Assembly: GCA_002428965.1 (NCBI GenBank)
Contig: DIYI01000003.1
Span: forward strand, 107,058-171,057
DNA from: Jejuia sp. UBA6058
GTDB taxonomy: Bacteria; Bacteroidota; Bacteroidia; Flavobacteriales; Flavobacteriaceae
Direction: 5' to 3'
Length of the DNA stretch: 64,000 nt
Below the pieces are notes generated by a model. That model worked only from the letters and a program-made list of their open reading frames with translations, was not told the origin of the DNA and did no database searches. The position numbers and the translations under genes are program-made. Positions 33,227 to 42,681 of this stretch are shown here, in pieces. Position 1 is the stretch's first letter; every line of letters begins with the position of its first letter.

Positions 33227-34837
33227 ATGTTTAACAAGTTTTTAAACTTTTTTTTAGCCGCACTAATTGGTTGCATTTTTATTAACTGTGCCAATAGAGG
33301 CACGCCACAAGGTGGAGAAAAAGATGAAGATCCGCCAGTAATTATAAGTACTACTCCTGAAAACTATTCCACAAATTTTGAAGGGAATGAAATTGAAATT
33401 CAGTTTGACGAGTTTATCAAAATAAAAAACTTGCAAAAGCAATTAATTATTTCGCCCCCAATGAAAACACAACCCGAAATTACACCTTTAGGTGGGGCAA
33501 GTAAAACTATAAAAATTAAAATTTTTGACACGTTGCCTCCAAATACCACCTACGCATTTAATTTTGGTAATAGTATTGAAGATAATAACGAAGGGAATCC
33601 TTTTACCTATTACAGATATGTGTTTTCAACTGGGGATTACATTGATTCTTTAACGGTTTCTGGAAATATTACCGACGCTTTAAAACGTGAACCTGAAACT
33701 TTTGTGTCCGTAATGCTATATGAGGTAGATTCTACATTTACCGACTCTATTATCTATAAACAAACCCCAAAGTATATTACAAATACCCTAGATAGCCTTA
33801 CAACGTATACCATTGAAAATGCTAAGGCAGGAACGTATTTATTAGTGGCACTGAAAGATAAAAATGGAGACAACCTTTTCCAGCAAAAATCTGATCAAAT
33901 ATCTTTTAAAAAGGAGTTTATTACATTACCCACTGATAGTCTTTATAATTTAAGATTATTTGAAGAAATACAAGACTTTAAACCTTCGCGACCTCAATTG
34001 GTAAATGGTGAAAAAATTATCATTGGTTATGAAGGTGATTATACAGGGCTGAAAGTTAACATGAAATCTGAAGTGCCAGATGATTTTGAATATAGCATTA
34101 CCAAAGACCCCAAAACAGATACTTTATACTATTGGTACAAGCCAAAATTAGAAGTTGATTCCTTGGTTTTAAATATTGATCATCCTAAAGTCAGCAAAGA
34201 CTATACTGTTAGAATTAGGGACAAAGAACGAGACTCTTTACTATTACAGCCTGAACCTAATGGTAATATTGAATACGACCAAGACTTTACAATATCAGGA
34301 AATATACCTTTAAAAAAGATTGATATTTCTAAAGTTAAGATAATTGATAAAGATTCATTACCTGTGGAGTTTAAAGTGAAATCGTTTGATTCTTTAAACA
34401 ACATTTACTCATTTTCATTTAAAAAGACCGAGGACAATAAATACAACATTGATTTGCTTCCTGAAACTTTTACAGATTTTTTTGGAAACACAAATGACAC
34501 TTTACAATATTCGTTAAGAACAAAATCATTAGACAGCTACGGTAACTATAGATTGACCGTATATAACGCTATTTATCCAATTATTGTTCAACTAACCAAC
34601 AAAAATGGAGAAGTGAAATATGAGAAATATTCTACTGAAGAAAAACCTATAGACTTCTTAAACTTAAATGCTGGTAAGTATTTTGTACGCGTAATATTTG
34701 ATCGCAACGGAAATAAAACCTTTGACACAGGAAACTATCTTCAAAAGATCCAGCCAGAAATAGTAAAGCACTCGGACAAAGAGATTGAAGTCAGAGCTGG
34801 ATGGGATGACGAAACAAACTTTACTTTGAAAGACTAG
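33227..34837 (+). CDS. Ig-like domain lipoprotein (Big_5 type)
   Basis: The 536-residue lipoprotein has lipobox IFINC-AN near residue 20. An N-terminal Ig-like domain follows (about 36-135; the DPPVIISTTPENYSTNFEG start and TLPPNTTYAFNFGNSI strand are typical of Big_5 domains in Bacteroidota). The rest has beta-strand-rich repeats ending with a Cna/Big-like segment YFVRVIFDRNGNKTFDTGNY. It would sit in the outer membrane or periplasm. No enzyme residues are visible and the function is unknown. It lies 71 bases after the ComF gene in the same direction, with its own candidate promoter, and ends at a hairpin. Confidence 0.78.
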   Translation: MFNKFLNFFLAALIGCIFINCANRGTPQGGEKDEDPPVIISTTPENYSTNFEGNEIEIQFDEFIKIKNLQKQLIISPPMKTQPEITPLGGASKTIKIKIFDTLPPNTTYAFNFGNSIEDNNEGNPFTYYRYVFSTGDYIDSLTVSGNITDALKREPETFVSVMLYEVDSTFTDSIIYKQTPKYITNTLDSLTTYTIENAKAGTYLLVALKDKNGDNLFQQKSDQISFKKEFITLPTDSLYNLRLFEEIQDFKPSRPQLVNGEKIIIGYEGDYTGLKVNMKSEVPDDFEYSITKDPKTDTLYYWYKPKLEVDSLVLNIDHPKVSKDYTVRIRDKERDSLLLQPEPNGNIEYDQDFTISGNIPLKKIDISKVKIIDKDSLPVEFKVKSFDSLNNIYSFSFKKTEDNKYNIDLLPETFTDFFGNTNDTLQYSLRTKSLDSYGNYRLTVYNAIYPIIVQLTNKNGEVKYEKYSTEEKPIDFLNLNAGKYFVRVIFDRNGNKTFDTGNYLQKIQPEIVKHSDKEIEVRAGWDDETNFTLKD

Positions 34838-34856
34838 AAATTTTAAGTTGAAATAG

Positions 34857-34890
34857 AAAAGCCGTTTTATTATATATAAAAACGGCTTTT
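34857..34890. terminator. Hairpin terminator between Ig-like lipoprotein and nuclease gene
   Basis: aaaagccgtttt (34857-34868) pairs perfectly with aaaacggctttt (34879-34890). The flanking genes are convergent, so it can serve both. Confidence 0.8.
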
Positions 34891-34912
34891 TAATTATAAA
34901 TTTAATTATATT

Positions 34913-36529
34913 CTATTCCCACCTATTTTCAGCAGCTTCACCTCCCCAAATTAATGTGGCTAGGTAAGGATTATCAATAAAAGGATTTCTATTGCCTTGT
35001 GCTGAAAAAATCACTGCATTTCTTTGCTCTTCAAAAGCAGAAACGGGATCTTCTCTATTCCATTTTAAGAATAACTCTAAAGTACCCACTTTATTAAATG
35101 TTTCGCCATATCTCACATTCAAATAAAGGATCATTCTAGCAACATCGCCTTTCCATTCATCACCTGGAAACCAAGTATTCCCTCCAATGAGTTTATAGGT
35201 ACCTGTACCATCTACAAAAGGAAAATTTACTCTATCACTGTTAACAGTGGCATCACATGATCTTAGATGATGCAAATCCGAAAACGCTTCGCCTGTATCA
35301 CCTTGTGCTAATAAGGATCTTGGATAAATATGCTCGGTATTGAATGTTTGGGGCGAATGCGGGTTTGATCCTGATGTCCACTCTCTTTCATCTCTACTCT
35401 CTCCTGAATATACCAAAATCACATTGGCAGCATTTGATAGATCCTCGTCAGCGTCATATAAATAATTATGCCTTTGCGTATATGTTAAAATAGTTGTGTG
35501 TTTTGAAACCGTTACATCTTCAATCTCGTCAAAAATGATGTTCGTATCTTCTACAAAAAGCACTCCATTATAATAATTTTGTAACTCTGATGGAATATTA
35601 AAGTTTATTGGAGATACAACATTAATCGTAACTGTTGCTGTTGAACATGATGGTGTTGCATCATCATCGCAAATGGTATAAGAAAACGTATCTTCTCCAG
35701 TAAAATCTGTAGACGGTTCGTAGGTAATAGATCCATCACTATTCAATATAACTGTGCCTTGCGTAGTTGCATTATCTAGTGAAGCAATAACAGCATCATC
35801 TAACAAAGTATCATTTTCTAAGATGTCGTCGGTTATGGTACTAGATTGATTTAACAATAGTGTGATGGTATCATCCACCGCAGTTGGATTACCTTCATCA
35901 ATTACCGTAATAGTTACTGTAGCCGTTGAGCAGGATGGTGTAGCATCTGTATCACATAAAGTGTAGGTAAACGTATCTTCACCAGAAAAACCATTTACAG
36001 CAGTATAAGTTACTGTATTATCATTGTTTAAAACAATGGTTCCAGAAGCAGCACTATCATCAATAGATGTAAGTGTTGCTCCGTCTACAACTTCATCATT
36101 ATCTAATAGTGTTTCAAATGTTGTTGTAGTATTCTCATCAACCTCAAAAACATCATCAACCGCTAACGGGTTTCCCGTATCAGTTACAGTTATGGTTACT
36201 GTCGCAGTTGCGCAGTTTTGATCACTAAGAGCGTCACAAATAGTATAAGTAAATGTATCTGTACCAGTGAAATTATCAGCAGGAGTATATGCCAATCTAT
36301 TACTAGTTTTAATGACACTTCCTCCATTTGAAGTAGTAGAATCAAAACTATCTAAAGTAGCATTATTTCTTAGAGTATCATTCGTTAAAACATCAATTAT
36401 TACCTGGGTATTTTCAGCTGTGGTGGCTGTATCATTGTTTGCTACCGGTGGTTGAACGGTCGGGTTATCTTCACTACTGCCGCAAGAAAAAAACAATAAC
36501 ACAAGAAGAACAAAGTAATATTTCATCAC
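34913..36529 (-). CDS. Lipoprotein with three cadherin-like repeats and an endonuclease I domain
   Basis: The 538-residue lipoprotein is lipidated at Cys16 (LLFFSC-GSS). Three beta-sandwich repeats of about 90 residues follow (about 28-305), each with a conserved pattern PxAVDDxxxxxxN, DNDxxxxxATL, YxxxxxFxGxDTFTYTICD and a Cys pair in CDx-ATPSCSTATVTI. A C-terminal endonuclease I (NucM-like) domain covers about 310-535, with the beta-beta-alpha-metal core NTEHIYPRSL and the ending GNRNPFIDNPYLA. It would cut DNA outside the cell. It follows the TonB receptor/lipoprotein pair on the same strand but beyond a hairpin. A nutrient (phosphate, nucleoside) or biofilm role is plausible but not shown. 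Confidence 0.9.
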   Translation of the reverse strand: MMKYYFVLLVLLFFSCGSSEDNPTVQPPVANNDTATTAENTQVIIDVLTNDTLRNNATLDSFDSTTSNGGSVIKTSNRLAYTPADNFTGTDTFTYTICDALSDQNCATATVTITVTDTGNPLAVDDVFEVDENTTTTFETLLDNDEVVDGATLTSIDDSAASGTIVLNNDNTVTYTAVNGFSGEDTFTYTLCDTDATPSCSTATVTITVIDEGNPTAVDDTITLLLNQSSTITDDILENDTLLDDAVIASLDNATTQGTVILNSDGSITYEPSTDFTGEDTFSYTICDDDATPSCSTATVTINVVSPINFNIPSELQNYYNGVLFVEDTNIIFDEIEDVTVSKHTTILTYTQRHNYLYDADEDLSNAANVILVYSGESRDEREWTSGSNPHSPQTFNTEHIYPRSLLAQGDTGEAFSDLHHLRSCDATVNSDRVNFPFVDGTGTYKLIGGNTWFPGDEWKGDVARMILYLNVRYGETFNKVGTLELFLKWNREDPVSAFEEQRNAVIFSAQGNRNPFIDNPYLATLIWGGEAAENRWE

Positions 36530-36549
36530 AATTTTATTTTAAAGATAAA

Positions 36550-36577
36550 AAAACCTCTCACTAAAGTAAGAGGTTTT
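36550..36577 (-). terminator. Hairpin terminator between repeat lipoprotein and nuclease gene
   Basis: aaaacctct (36550-36558) pairs with agaggtttt (36569-36577). It lies between same-strand genes, so the nuclease gene probably has its own promoter or read-through expression. Confidence 0.65.
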
Positions 36578-36596
36578 CATTATTATATAAGGGTTA

Positions 36597-38255
36597 TTAT
36601 TGGTATACCCAAACACCGCCTGTTTTAACTAAACTTTGGCTTTCGCTACCTAATGATCCAGTAAAGACAATGTAATTTATAACATACTTTTGCCCTTCGG
36701 CTGCACCAGGATCTCTAGCATCCAAAAGCACATTGAAAGCTTCTAGTAGCATTTCTTCACTCCAATAATTACTACTCCCAGGTCGTCTGTCAAAACTTTC
36801 AAAGAAACCAACATTATCTGCAGGACCAGGATAAATCTCAATAAAAGAACTGGAAATAAGAGCAATATCAGCTGACAATAACATATAGGTAATTGTATTA
36901 TCTGGTACCCAAGTACCATCTTCAAATCCATATTGAAATGACGTTTCTATAACGTCAGGTGTTAACTTCCATTTGTCTCCATCAAAAACACTATGCCCAT
37001 ATTTTGTATTAACACTTCCTGAAAAGAAGTCATATTGCACCATCGCTACATCACCTGCTTGGGCAAATGGAAATAAGTCTTCTAAAAATATATCTAAAAT
37101 ATAAACATTGCTACTACTAAAGTTTGGAAATCTAAATCCGAAATCATCAAAATTTGGCCTAATAAATGTGTAAGGGAATTCCCATTCACCATCATTTTTC
37201 GCCACAACTGCAGATACCTCAACCGTGGTTTCATTTTCAACATACTCTCCACCAGTATATAACAATATTACTGTTTGGGTAGAGACTGAACCATCAAAAA
37301 TCGCGTAGGTTACAGCATAAACATCACCTTCCATAGCTACTGGTAAAACAATATTTAATGCTTCCAAAAGCATCTCGTCACTCCAGTAATTTCCACTTGT
37401 TGGTCTTACATCAAAACTTCCAAAACGCCCAACATTTTCAGCTGGACCTGGATAAGTTGCTGCTAAATCCGCTGATATTGTATTATAATCGTCTCTAGAC
37501 AATGTGTAAGCAATTGAATCTGATCCACTAGCATCAACATCCAACTTCAAAAAGTTATACCCATTATGTTGAACAACAAAGGTTTCTGAACCACCGCTAC
37601 CATCAAATATAGCGAATGACACTGCTAATACTTGTCCAGTATTATATTCTGAAGCTAGAAGAGCCGTTATAGCTTCCATTATCATATCATCTGACCAATA
37701 CCCATCACGATCAGATCTTCTATCAAAATTCCCAAATCTACTTGCGCTTGAGGTTTGTTCTGGATATTTAGAACCCAAAGATGTTTCCAAAGACTCAAAA
37801 TCATCATCACTAAATGTATAGGACAAAAGACTTGCGTTATAGGTTAACTCGACAAATGTACCGTTAGTAGCTGTCTCATAATTAGCAGATAAATAATCAT
37901 CTATATCTCCAATGCCTGATAGAGTCTCAGAGGTTCCTAATGGCTCAGTAACTGTTTCAGCGAATAAATTGTAGCCCACATTAACCAAAGAACCTTCTCC
38001 CCAAACTGGATATTTCTCAGCTAAAAAATCGGGAATTAATAAATCTGCTTGATCTTGGCTTTCAAAAAATTCATCACCCTCTAATTCGTCTTCAAATTCT
38101 TCGTAATCCTCCGAAGTTAAGGTATACTCAGCAACCCCTGAAATAGGATTTGGTTGAGCATCAATATCACTGTAAAGCTCATCCAAAGGATTACACCCTA
38201 CAAAAACAACAGTAACAATAACTGTTAGTAAATAAATTAATTTTTTCATTTTCAA
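36597..38255 (-). CDS. Lipoprotein of about five 90-residue repeats, partner of a TonB receptor
   Basis: I recognise no named domain. The 552-residue lipoprotein (lipobox VFVG-Cys21) is almost entirely repeats: about 44-98 (degenerate), 146-235, 250-339, 362-430 (degenerate) and 457-551. The full copies share Y-T-L-S-x-x-D-Y, then YPGPAxNxGRFGSFDxRP, then NYWSDEMLLEAxNxLL, and Y-A-I-F-D-G-S followed by a Gly-Gly-x-Trp/Tyr-Val end. The stop is 5 bases before the TonB receptor stop region begins, so the two genes are one transcript. It is not SusD-like. A surface-exposed or outer-membrane ligand-binding role with the receptor is inferred. Confidence 0.85.
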   Translation of the reverse strand: MKMKKLIYLLTVIVTVVFVGCNPLDELYSDIDAQPNPISGVAEYTLTSEDYEEFEDELEGDEFFESQDQADLLIPDFLAEKYPVWGEGSLVNVGYNLFAETVTEPLGTSETLSGIGDIDDYLSANYETATNGTFVELTYNASLLSYTFSDDDFESLETSLGSKYPEQTSSASRFGNFDRRSDRDGYWSDDMIMEAITALLASEYNTGQVLAVSFAIFDGSGGSETFVVQHNGYNFLKLDVDASGSDSIAYTLSRDDYNTISADLAATYPGPAENVGRFGSFDVRPTSGNYWSDEMLLEALNIVLPVAMEGDVYAVTYAIFDGSVSTQTVILLYTGGEYVENETTVEVSAVVAKNDGEWEFPYTFIRPNFDDFGFRFPNFSSSNVYILDIFLEDLFPFAQAGDVAMVQYDFFSGSVNTKYGHSVFDGDKWKLTPDVIETSFQYGFEDGTWVPDNTITYMLLSADIALISSSFIEIYPGPADNVGFFESFDRRPGSSNYWSEEMLLEAFNVLLDARDPGAAEGQKYVINYIVFTGSLGSESQSLVKTGGVWVYQ

Positions 38256-38260
38256 AGATT

Positions 38261-40897
38261 TTAGAAATTAAGTTTTGCACCAAGGTTAAATGTTCTACCG
38301 AATCCGAACCAAACTAAAGCATTTTCAGCAGTAGATCCCGCTCCATCTTGAGCGTCAGGTATATATTCAGTATCGAATACATTATTTACCCTTGCCGTCA
38401 ATGTTGCATCAAAAGGACCAAACTTAAAGCCGTGAGTCATTGCAACATCAAATAAACCATAAGCTGGCATTTTCCATGTTTGTTGTGGATCAGTTGCTAA
38501 GATTGCCGCAATTTCTTCAGGAGATAAGTTAGATGATAAACCCCTATCACTTGGATCAAAATCTGCATAAATATTGTCATAATAATTATAGTCAATTACA
38601 AGCCTCGTATCTAATGCAAATTTATAATTCAAACCTAAAGCCATAGTAGTTTGGGCCGCATCAGCCACCCTTAAGCCCGCAATGTGAAGATTAACTGGGG
38701 AATCATTAATCTCCTCCTGTTCTTCATTAAATATTCTTACATTTTGAACATTATCAGACCAAGTCCAATCGCCAAAGGAAGCCATTCCTGTAATATCAAT
38801 TTTATCTGTCGGCTTGTAAACAAAATCAAGTTCTATTCCTTGATGAACAGCATTTACCCCTAAGATATTAGCAGAAGCTCTTGTTCCATCAGGTTGTTGA
38901 AATGTAGCAATTTCTGTTCTATCATTCCACATTGTTCTATATAAGTTCACATTCGCAGCAAGTTTTTCACTTCTATAACCGTAACCCAATTCAAAACTTG
39001 TAATTTTTTGATTAGGTGCATCATCATTTATGTTATCATTCCTAAAATTTAAAAAAACTGCATCAAAATCAGGAGCTCTTTCAAAATAACCTAAATTAGC
39101 AAATACATTATGATTACCATCTATTCTATAGTTAGCACCACCTTTAATACTTCCGCCTAAAAAATTGTAAGTATCTGTCTCCTGAAGTGGGTCAGAATCC
39201 AAATATCTAAAATGATCCACTCTTTTATAAGAGGTATTAGAAGCCGCTACAGCAACGAATGTATTTAACTTATCAGTGACATCATACTCCAACTGACCGA
39301 AAACACCTATCCACCCGACAATGCCATCGTTATTATAGTTGATTTTATCTCCAACCCTTGTTACTCTATTTGGGTTATTTATATCTCCCGAGCTCGTTCC
39401 GTCTCCATCCTGCCAATATTGACCTCCTAATAAATTAGTGACCTCTTGAAAATGTAACCCTTTATAGGATCTGAAATCTAATCCAGCCTGTAATACCATT
39501 TGATCATTCAAATTGGTTTTTAAATTAGATAATAAACCGTACCAGTTGTGATCATTACGAGAAGCTCTCAAAATAGTTTCAGACCCCAATGCACCTAAAG
39601 CTCTATTTTCATCTGCTATTTTATCAAAATCTATTACACCATATAATCCATCCCTATAATCACTAAATCCGTTTGGTATATTGTCTTCGTTACTTGTATT
39701 AAAAGTGAATTTATTTACACCTCTAATACCCCCGCCTCCACCAGTACCGAAGGATACGTAAGCTGAAGAATTAATAGACGTATTGTCATTTAAGTTCCAA
39801 TAATGGTTTAATGAAATTTGAGGCTTGTGGTAGAAGTTATCTTCTTGAAAAGTTACTTGACCATTATAGTATCCCCAATCGGCATTAAACTTTCTTCCTC
39901 TTTCACTATTTCTATATGTTTCTATAAGCTGTCTGTTTTGTCTCTGTCCGTGCTGTTGTTTTGCACCAAACGCAGAAAAGGCTAATTTATGTTGTTCATT
40001 AAATTTCTTAGTAATGTTAACAAAATAAGAAACTCCTGAGAACTGTGTTCCATCAACATAACCATCTCCTTGTGTACTTGCCGCAGAAACGGTTGCTGCA
40101 AATCCATTGTCCATTAAACCTGTTGAGTAAGTTACTCCATATTTAGCGTAACCGTCGTTACCTACCGATGTCATTACATTACCACCTTCTTCAACATCAG
40201 TAGTTTTCGTAATAATGTTGATAGTACCACCAATTGAAGGCACAGCAATTTTGGCTGCTCCAAGACCTCTTTGAGTTTGCATCGTACTGGTAACATCACC
40301 AAGACCAGCCCAGTTACTCCAGAAAACACGGCCATTTTCCATATCATTTACCGGTATACCATTGATCATTACCGCTACGTTAACAGAACCAAAACCTCTC
40401 ATTCTTACTTGACCATCTCCAAATCCACCACCTGCTTTGGTAACATATATACCAGGGGTTGATTTTAAAATTTCTGGAAATTCTTGAGAACCTAATTTTA
40501 ATTCAATGTCAGCAGCCTTAACCGTGGAAACTGCGACAGGTGTTTTTCTATCAACAGCAACAGAGGCAATAATTTGAATTTCTTCAAGACCAACTTGACT
40601 TGATTCCATTTCAATTTTTCCAAGTGACGCATCCGCAGAAAATGAAATTGTTTTCGAATTGTAACCAATATAAGTTATTACAATATCTCCTGCATTCTCT
40701 TTTGTAGTAATTGAGAAGTTACCGTCAAAATCTGTAGTAACACCATTGGAAGTACCTTTCTCAATAACATTTGCACCAGGAAGGGGCAGGTTAGTACCTG
40801 CTTCTACAACTGTACCAGTTATAGTACTTTGAGCTAGGGCAACAGTAGTACATAACAATACTGTTACCATAATCAGTAATTTAGTAGCTTTTTTCAT
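38261..40897 (-). CDS. TonB-dependent outer-membrane receptor
   Basis: This is an 878-residue receptor. I start it at the Met of MKKATKLLIMVTVLL (40897), which gives a normal signal peptide ending VALAQ; the frame extends 26 codons further upstream without signal character. Next come a CarboxypepD-regulatory-like domain (about 24-110: TITGTVVEAGTNLPLPGANV), a plug domain (KSTPGIYVTKAGGG, RMRGFGSVNVAVMINGIPV) and a 22-strand barrel ending FNLGAKLNF. It imports a large or scarce ligand using TonB energy. Neither SusD nor an iron-siderophore gene is next to it. Its partner is the repeat lipoprotein 5 bases downstream. Confidence 0.93.
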   Translation of the reverse strand: MKKATKLLIMVTVLLCTTVALAQSTITGTVVEAGTNLPLPGANVIEKGTSNGVTTDFDGNFSITTKENAGDIVITYIGYNSKTISFSADASLGKIEMESSQVGLEEIQIIASVAVDRKTPVAVSTVKAADIELKLGSQEFPEILKSTPGIYVTKAGGGFGDGQVRMRGFGSVNVAVMINGIPVNDMENGRVFWSNWAGLGDVTSTMQTQRGLGAAKIAVPSIGGTINIITKTTDVEEGGNVMTSVGNDGYAKYGVTYSTGLMDNGFAATVSAASTQGDGYVDGTQFSGVSYFVNITKKFNEQHKLAFSAFGAKQQHGQRQNRQLIETYRNSERGRKFNADWGYYNGQVTFQEDNFYHKPQISLNHYWNLNDNTSINSSAYVSFGTGGGGGIRGVNKFTFNTSNEDNIPNGFSDYRDGLYGVIDFDKIADENRALGALGSETILRASRNDHNWYGLLSNLKTNLNDQMVLQAGLDFRSYKGLHFQEVTNLLGGQYWQDGDGTSSGDINNPNRVTRVGDKINYNNDGIVGWIGVFGQLEYDVTDKLNTFVAVAASNTSYKRVDHFRYLDSDPLQETDTYNFLGGSIKGGANYRIDGNHNVFANLGYFERAPDFDAVFLNFRNDNINDDAPNQKITSFELGYGYRSEKLAANVNLYRTMWNDRTEIATFQQPDGTRASANILGVNAVHQGIELDFVYKPTDKIDITGMASFGDWTWSDNVQNVRIFNEEQEEINDSPVNLHIAGLRVADAAQTTMALGLNYKFALDTRLVIDYNYYDNIYADFDPSDRGLSSNLSPEEIAAILATDPQQTWKMPAYGLFDVAMTHGFKFGPFDATLTARVNNVFDTEYIPDAQDGAGSTAENALVWFGFGRTFNLGAKLNF

Positions 40898-40938
40898 AAT
40901 TTTTGAAAAATTATTTAATAATTTGAAATTAGTCGAGG

Positions 40939-40946
40939 CAAAAATA
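40939..40946 (-). promoter_or_regulatory. Candidate -7 box upstream of the TonB receptor
   Basis: On the minus strand this reads TATTTTTG, an exact fit to TAnnTTTG, about 42 bases upstream of the chosen start. A matching -33 TTG element at normal spacing is not seen. In AT-rich DNA such matches also arise by chance. Confidence 0.3.
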
Positions 40947-41007
40947 CTGATATTTAAAAGATAAACATTAATCAAATGTTAAGATTTTTAACATTTCTTG
41001 TTAACAA

Positions 41008-41040
41008 AAAAGCAGCGATATTCACAATATCGCTGCTTTT
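41008..41040. terminator. Hairpin terminator after pgi
   Basis: aaaagcagcgatatt (41008-41022) is the perfect complement of 41026-41040, a 15-bp stem with a 3-base loop and an A/T-rich flank. It lies between the end of pgi and the TonB receptor promoter region. Confidence 0.82.
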
Positions 41041-41060
41041 ATTAAAATGTTTTCAACAAT

Positions 41061-42680
41061 TTAAGAGTTTTCCTTATAATATTTCAACAGATTTACTGTA
41101 GAAGCATCATGAGCTTCAATACTAGTTTTGTTAAATTCTTGTAAAATTTTACTAGCTAACTGTTTTCCCAGTTCTACTCCGAACTGGTCATAACTAAAAA
41201 TATTCCAAATGACACCTTGTACAAATATCTTATGCTCGTACATCGCAATCAACTTACCTAAACTTTCAGGTGTTAGCTTTTGAATAAAAATTGTATTTGT
41301 AGGTTTATTACCCTGGAAAACCTTAAATGGTATAATTGCCTCTGAAGTACCCTCAGCAACTACCTCAGCTTCAGTTTTCCCATTTAGCAAAGCTTCCGTT
41401 TGGGCTAAAAAGTTTGATGTTAACTTATCTTGATGGTCCTGATTACCATGTAATGACTTTACAAAACCAATAAAATCTGCTGGAATTAGTTTTGTGCCTT
41501 GATGAATTAATTGAAAAAAGGCATGCTGTGAATTTGTTCCTGGTTCTCCCCAAATTAAAGTTCCTGTTTGGTAGTCTATCACGTCGCCATTTCTATCTAC
41601 GCTTTTTCCGTTACTTTCCATAATACCTTGCTGCAAATACGTAGCAAATTGATTGAGATATTGCGAATAGGCAATTATAGCCTCACTTTCTGCATTAAAA
41701 AAGTTGTTATACCAAATGCTGATTAAACCTAAAACCACGGGGATATTACTCTTAAAATCCTCAGTTTTAAAGTGCTCATCCATTTTATGAGCGCCTTCTA
41801 AAAGGCAAGCATAGTTATCATAACCAACTGCTAAACTAATAGACAAACCTACTGCACTCCACAAGGAAAAACGTCCACCAACCCAATCCCACATTGGGAA
41901 AATATTGTTTGAATCTATTCCAAAATTCGATACCGCATCAAGGTTAGTAGAAACTGCCACAAAGTGTCTTGCGATATCTGTTTCACTTGCTGATTCTAAA
42001 AACCAGGATTTAATAGTATTAGCATTCGAAATCGTTTCTTGTGTAGTAAAGGTTTTTGAGACAATCACGAACAATGTAGTTTCAGGATCTAACTTTTTAA
42101 TAACCTCATTTACATGATCGCCATCTACATTACTTACAAAATAAGTAGTTAAGTGGTTTTTATAATACTCCAGTGCATCCACTACCATCGCGGGCCCTAA
42201 GTCCGATCCGCCAATTCCTACGTTTACAATATGCGTAAAGGGTTTTCCTGTATATCCTTTTCTTTCACCATTTACAACTTCATTAGTAAAAGCCTCTATT
42301 TTACGTTTTACTTTGTATACTTCTGGGATAACATTTACACCATCTACCTCAACAACTGCAGATTCTGGAGCTCTTAACGCAGAATGTAATACCGCTCGTC
42401 CTTCTGTTTCGTTTATTTTCTCTCCAGAAAACTGACTTTCAATAGCCTCCTTTAGATTTACATCATAAGCTAATTCTAATAGATATTTAAAGGTTTCTTC
42501 GGTAATTCTGTTTTTAGAAAAATCTAAATAAAAGTCTTCCCACTTTATAGTGAATTTATTTGCTCTTTCTGGATCTTGAGCAAACAACTCTTTCATTTTT
42601 AATGATTGTACTTCTTCAAAGTGTGTTTTTAATTTTTCCCAAGAAGTTGTCTTTGTTGGATTTACACTTGGTAATGCCAT
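41061..42680 (-). CDS. pgi: Glucose-6-phosphate isomerase
   Basis: The 539-residue enzyme interconverts glucose 6-phosphate and fructose 6-phosphate. Signatures include HIVNVGIGGSDLGPAMV, FVSNVDGDHVNEV, VGGRFSLWSAVGLSI, GEPGTNSQHAFFQLIHQGT (catalytic His/Glu region) and the C-terminal SYDQFGVELGKQLA. Length is normal. It is the last gene of a DUF3108-kynA-M23-pgi run, 1 base after the peptidase stop, and a strong hairpin follows. The operon partners are functionally mixed. Confidence 0.97.
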   Translation of the reverse strand: MALPSVNPTKTTSWEKLKTHFEEVQSLKMKELFAQDPERANKFTIKWEDFYLDFSKNRITEETFKYLLELAYDVNLKEAIESQFSGEKINETEGRAVLHSALRAPESAVVEVDGVNVIPEVYKVKRKIEAFTNEVVNGERKGYTGKPFTHIVNVGIGGSDLGPAMVVDALEYYKNHLTTYFVSNVDGDHVNEVIKKLDPETTLFVIVSKTFTTQETISNANTIKSWFLESASETDIARHFVAVSTNLDAVSNFGIDSNNIFPMWDWVGGRFSLWSAVGLSISLAVGYDNYACLLEGAHKMDEHFKTEDFKSNIPVVLGLISIWYNNFFNAESEAIIAYSQYLNQFATYLQQGIMESNGKSVDRNGDVIDYQTGTLIWGEPGTNSQHAFFQLIHQGTKLIPADFIGFVKSLHGNQDHQDKLTSNFLAQTEALLNGKTEAEVVAEGTSEAIIPFKVFQGNKPTNTIFIQKLTPESLGKLIAMYEHKIFVQGVIWNIFSYDQFGVELGKQLASKILQEFNKTSIEAHDASTVNLLKYYKENS

Positions 42681-42681
42681 G

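Noticed and set aside
35600..36450. Regularly repeated DNA suggesting a tandem repeat or CRISPR-like array.
   Set aside because: The repeats are coding cadherin-like domains of about 90 residues, not short exact repeats with unique spacers.
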